From Prevotella pectinovora (GTDB lineage: Bacteria > Bacteroidota > Bacteroidia > Bacteroidales > Bacteroidaceae), in the NCBI RefSeq assembly GCF_000834015.1, contig NZ_JXQI01000011.1:1-64000 (forward strand): DNA of 64,000 bases, given 5' to 3'. The translations under genes and the position numbers were made by a program. Under the pieces are notes generated by a model. The model saw nothing but the letters and a program-made list of their open reading frames with translations. It made no database searches and had not been told where the DNA came from. How positions within the stretch are numbered: position 1 is the first letter of the stretch; every line of letters starts with the position of its first letter. This document shows positions 62,579 to 64,000 of this stretch, piece after piece.

Positions 62579-63165
62579 TATATTTGCACTGAAAGTATAT
62601 GGATAATTCTTACCACAACGAGCACAGGCATCATTAAAGCCTGATGCCAAAAATCTAAAGCATGAAGTAAGTTGGTTGCAACATGCGCCAACACGAGGAA
62701 CGACAAAGGCGTTATTCAACAGCCTAATTCTCAAAACTTAAAAATGCAGGGATGATTGTTTATCTTGCGGCAAAGGGATTATCCTATATGATGACATTGA
62801 CTGCGTATGTCATGCCTGAGAAACAAGGCTGACAGAAGCACGAAATAATTGTCGGGAATGTTATGCCGTGTCAGGAAACGAAGCAGCGGCGAAACGAACA
62901 GGCATCGGCGGCAAGCGGATTGTCTGAGACAAGAGATTCATAATAAAGACTTTTCATAACATTAATTAATTTATTGACTTACATATTTATTAAAAAACCT
63001 GGAGAGGTTTAAAAGAAATTCATGAAGCTGGATTGCCTGTTTTTCGCAGGACAACAATCTAAAGAACGATGTGATATCGGCGCTTCAAAACTTATGTAAT
63101 TAGCGACATAAGGTAAATAGCTTTAGTGGAAGTTCAGCGTGCGAGAGCATACTGGACTTTTTTTT
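62579..63165 (+). other. structured non-coding stretch between a -7 element and a terminator
   Basis: The plus strand has TATATTTG at 62579-62586, no open frame of note, and a strong terminator at 63131-63165. In between are hairpins at 62627-62648 (GGCATCA/TGATGCC), 62791-62813 (ATGACAT/ATGTCAT), 62995-63010 (AAACCT/AGGTTT), 63031-63059 (GATTG-CCTG/CAGG-CAATC) and 63091-63112 (CTTATGT/ACATAAG). A 12-codon frame with four His codons starts at 62599. No RNA family recognised; may be a non-coding RNA or decayed DNA. Confidence 0.35.
63131..63165 (+). terminator. intrinsic terminator with GAGA tetraloop
   Basis: AGTTCAG-CGTGC and GCATA-CTGGACT around GAGA (GNRA tetraloop), followed by eight T. 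It points rightward although no gene is seen on the plus strand nearby, so something upstream must be transcribed. Confidence 0.7.
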
Positions 63166-63290
63166 ATGAACCGATCTAAAGCACATGAAAAACCAAATGC
63201 CAAGAAATACCTGGAATACAAAGAAACTCCAAGCCGCTGACAAAAACAAAAGAGACCAGACTCTGCACCAGGACAAATACAACAGCCGTC

Positions 63291-63767
63291 CTACTTCTTC
63301 ACATTCTTCTGCTGCCATGCCGGCACATAGCCGTCAGCTGGTTTTGTCACCTCCAAGTCAAATTCCGGAAGTTCCACATCATCGTCACCACGATACGGAA
63401 TTTCATTTTTGCGATGGAAACGCTCCACCAAGACCGTTCCCACTCCTGCCGCCATCAGCCCCAACTGTTTTGCCGCCGCCATCGAAAGGTCGATGATCCT
63501 GCGTGCATGACGCGAACAGCGGTCGGTAACCCTCACGACAACACTCTTGCCGTTTTTCACGTTTGTCACCCTTAGCAAAGTGCCAAGAGCATACTTTGCA
63601 TGGGCACACGTCATACTGTCGCGATGGTATTTCTCCCCATTGCTCATTCGTCTGCCATGCATACGGTTAGAATAATAGGATGCCACCCCTCTCTCCTGAG
63701 CGAGGAGAGAGAGACGACATCCAAATGTAATCAATAAAATCAGTATTATGAAGTATTTTCTCATCAA
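63291..63767 (-). CDS. rlpA: RlpA-like septal ring lytic transglycosylase family protein
   Basis: 158 residues (start at 63767 or the next Met). Signal peptide (MMRKYFIILILLITFGCRLSLLA, cleavage near QER). Double-psi beta-barrel with GVASYYSNRMHGRRMSNGE, MTCAHAKYALGTLLRVTN, and VVVRVTDRCSRHARRIIDLS including the conserved Asp. No SPOR domain (short form). RlpA relatives cleave denuded peptidoglycan glycan strands. It begins only 6 bp after the gdhA stop, so it may share that transcript. Confidence 0.87.
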   Translation of the reverse strand: MMRKYFIILILLITFGCRLSLLAQERGVASYYSNRMHGRRMSNGEKYHRDSMTCAHAKYALGTLLRVTNVKNGKSVVVRVTDRCSRHARRIIDLSMAAAKQLGLMAAGVGTVLVERFHRKNEIPYRGDDDVELPEFDLEVTKPADGYVPAWQQKNVKK

Positions 63768-63773
63768 AAAGAA

Positions 63774-64000
63774 TTATACTATACCCTGAGCCATCATAGC
63801 GTGAGCTACCTTCATGAAGCCGGCGATGTTAGCACCCTTCACGTAGTTGATGTAGCCGTCAGCCTCAGTACCGTACTTAACGCACTGCTCATAGATGTCG
63901 CTCATGATCTGATGCAGACGCTCGTCTACCTCAGCCTCTGTCCAACCGAGGTGGATAGCGTTCTGAGTCATCTCAAGACCAGAAGTAGCAACACCACCAG
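63774..64000 (-). CDS. gdhA: NADP-type glutamate dehydrogenase, C-terminal part
   Basis: The last 75 codons are in the window; the gene continues beyond the right edge. Reads GGVATSGLEMTQNAIHLGWT and ends KGANIAGFMKVAHAMMAQGIV, matching the C-terminal domain of hexameric GdhA. Reversibly converts 2-oxoglutarate plus ammonia to glutamate, the main ammonia-assimilation route in Bacteroidales. Confidence 0.92.
   Translation of the reverse strand, partial: GGVATSGLEMTQNAIHLGWTEAEVDERLHQIMSDIYEQCVKYGTEADGYINYVKGANIAGFMKVAHAMMAQGIV

Overview
The window looks like chromosome from a Prevotella-type member of the Bacteroidales. Three things point there. The promoter signature TAnnTTTG (-7 element, often with TTG about 20-23 bp upstream) precedes more than twenty transcription units. 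Start codons mostly lack strong Shine-Dalgarno sequences. The gene set is also typical (ThiE/ThiD-type fusion in a thiSEGCFH operon, LytTR two-component pair with a TPR histidine kinase, NigD-like lipoprotein, DUF4831, chitobiase-like surface protein, TlpA thioredoxins). No prophage, CRISPR array, transposase or rRNA was seen. Gene functions are assigned from motifs and overall resemblance; no database search was possible.

Layout. 1-6.1 kb: aspA (minus), a Bax-inhibitor-like membrane protein, then argR-proC-TlpA-like lipoprotein and an eroded surface-protein tail. 6.4-8.7 kb: pta-ackA, closed by a 26-bp perfect bidirectional terminator. 8.8-12.6 kb (minus): LpxH-like, MIP18-like, glycosyltransferase-radC, efp; rpmH diverges from efp. 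13.2-19.8 kb (minus): a cell-envelope/core operon PASTA-rluD-ddl-acyltransferase-NigD-like-folP-cdaA. 19.8-24.4 kb: repeats surrounding a 930-residue secreted protein whose upstream region is a 78-bp tandem promoter repeat. 24.4-28.2 kb: murF and an AAA ATPase, convergent with fba. 28.4-31.3 kb: LytTR regulator and TPR histidine kinase. 31.6-38.6 kb: seven-gene thiamin operon behind a TPP riboswitch. 39.7-49.1 kb: DUF4831, NAD(P)HX repair, hpt-adk, obgE-pgeF, TlpA, ABC exporter, nadK. 49.2-54.9 kb: pdxJ-DJ1-ispD-recG and an M23/LysM peptidase. 55.2-57.8 kb: cysteine-rich secreted protein and two glycosyltransferases. 58.4-59.0 kb: tRNA-Phe, tRNA-Pro and a candidate small RNA. 59.2-64 kb: an unusual receiver/PEP-synthase-N-domain protein, a structured intergenic region, rlpA and the 3' end of gdhA.

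How genes work together: pta/ackA form the acetate-ATP branch; thiS/F/G/H/E/C/D make thiamin phosphate under TPP feedback; ddl, murF, cdaA, the PASTA protein, M23 peptidase and RlpA concern the cell wall; nadK, Nnr, hpt and adk concern nucleotides and cofactors.

The least explained material is intergenic: four copies of a GGGCA hairpin repeat, a MITE-like 184-bp element with about 20-bp terminal inverted repeats (two full and several partial copies), a triplicated promoter unit, a compact sRNA-like unit, and a roughly 570-nt hairpin-rich stretch bounded by a -7 motif and an intrinsic terminator.
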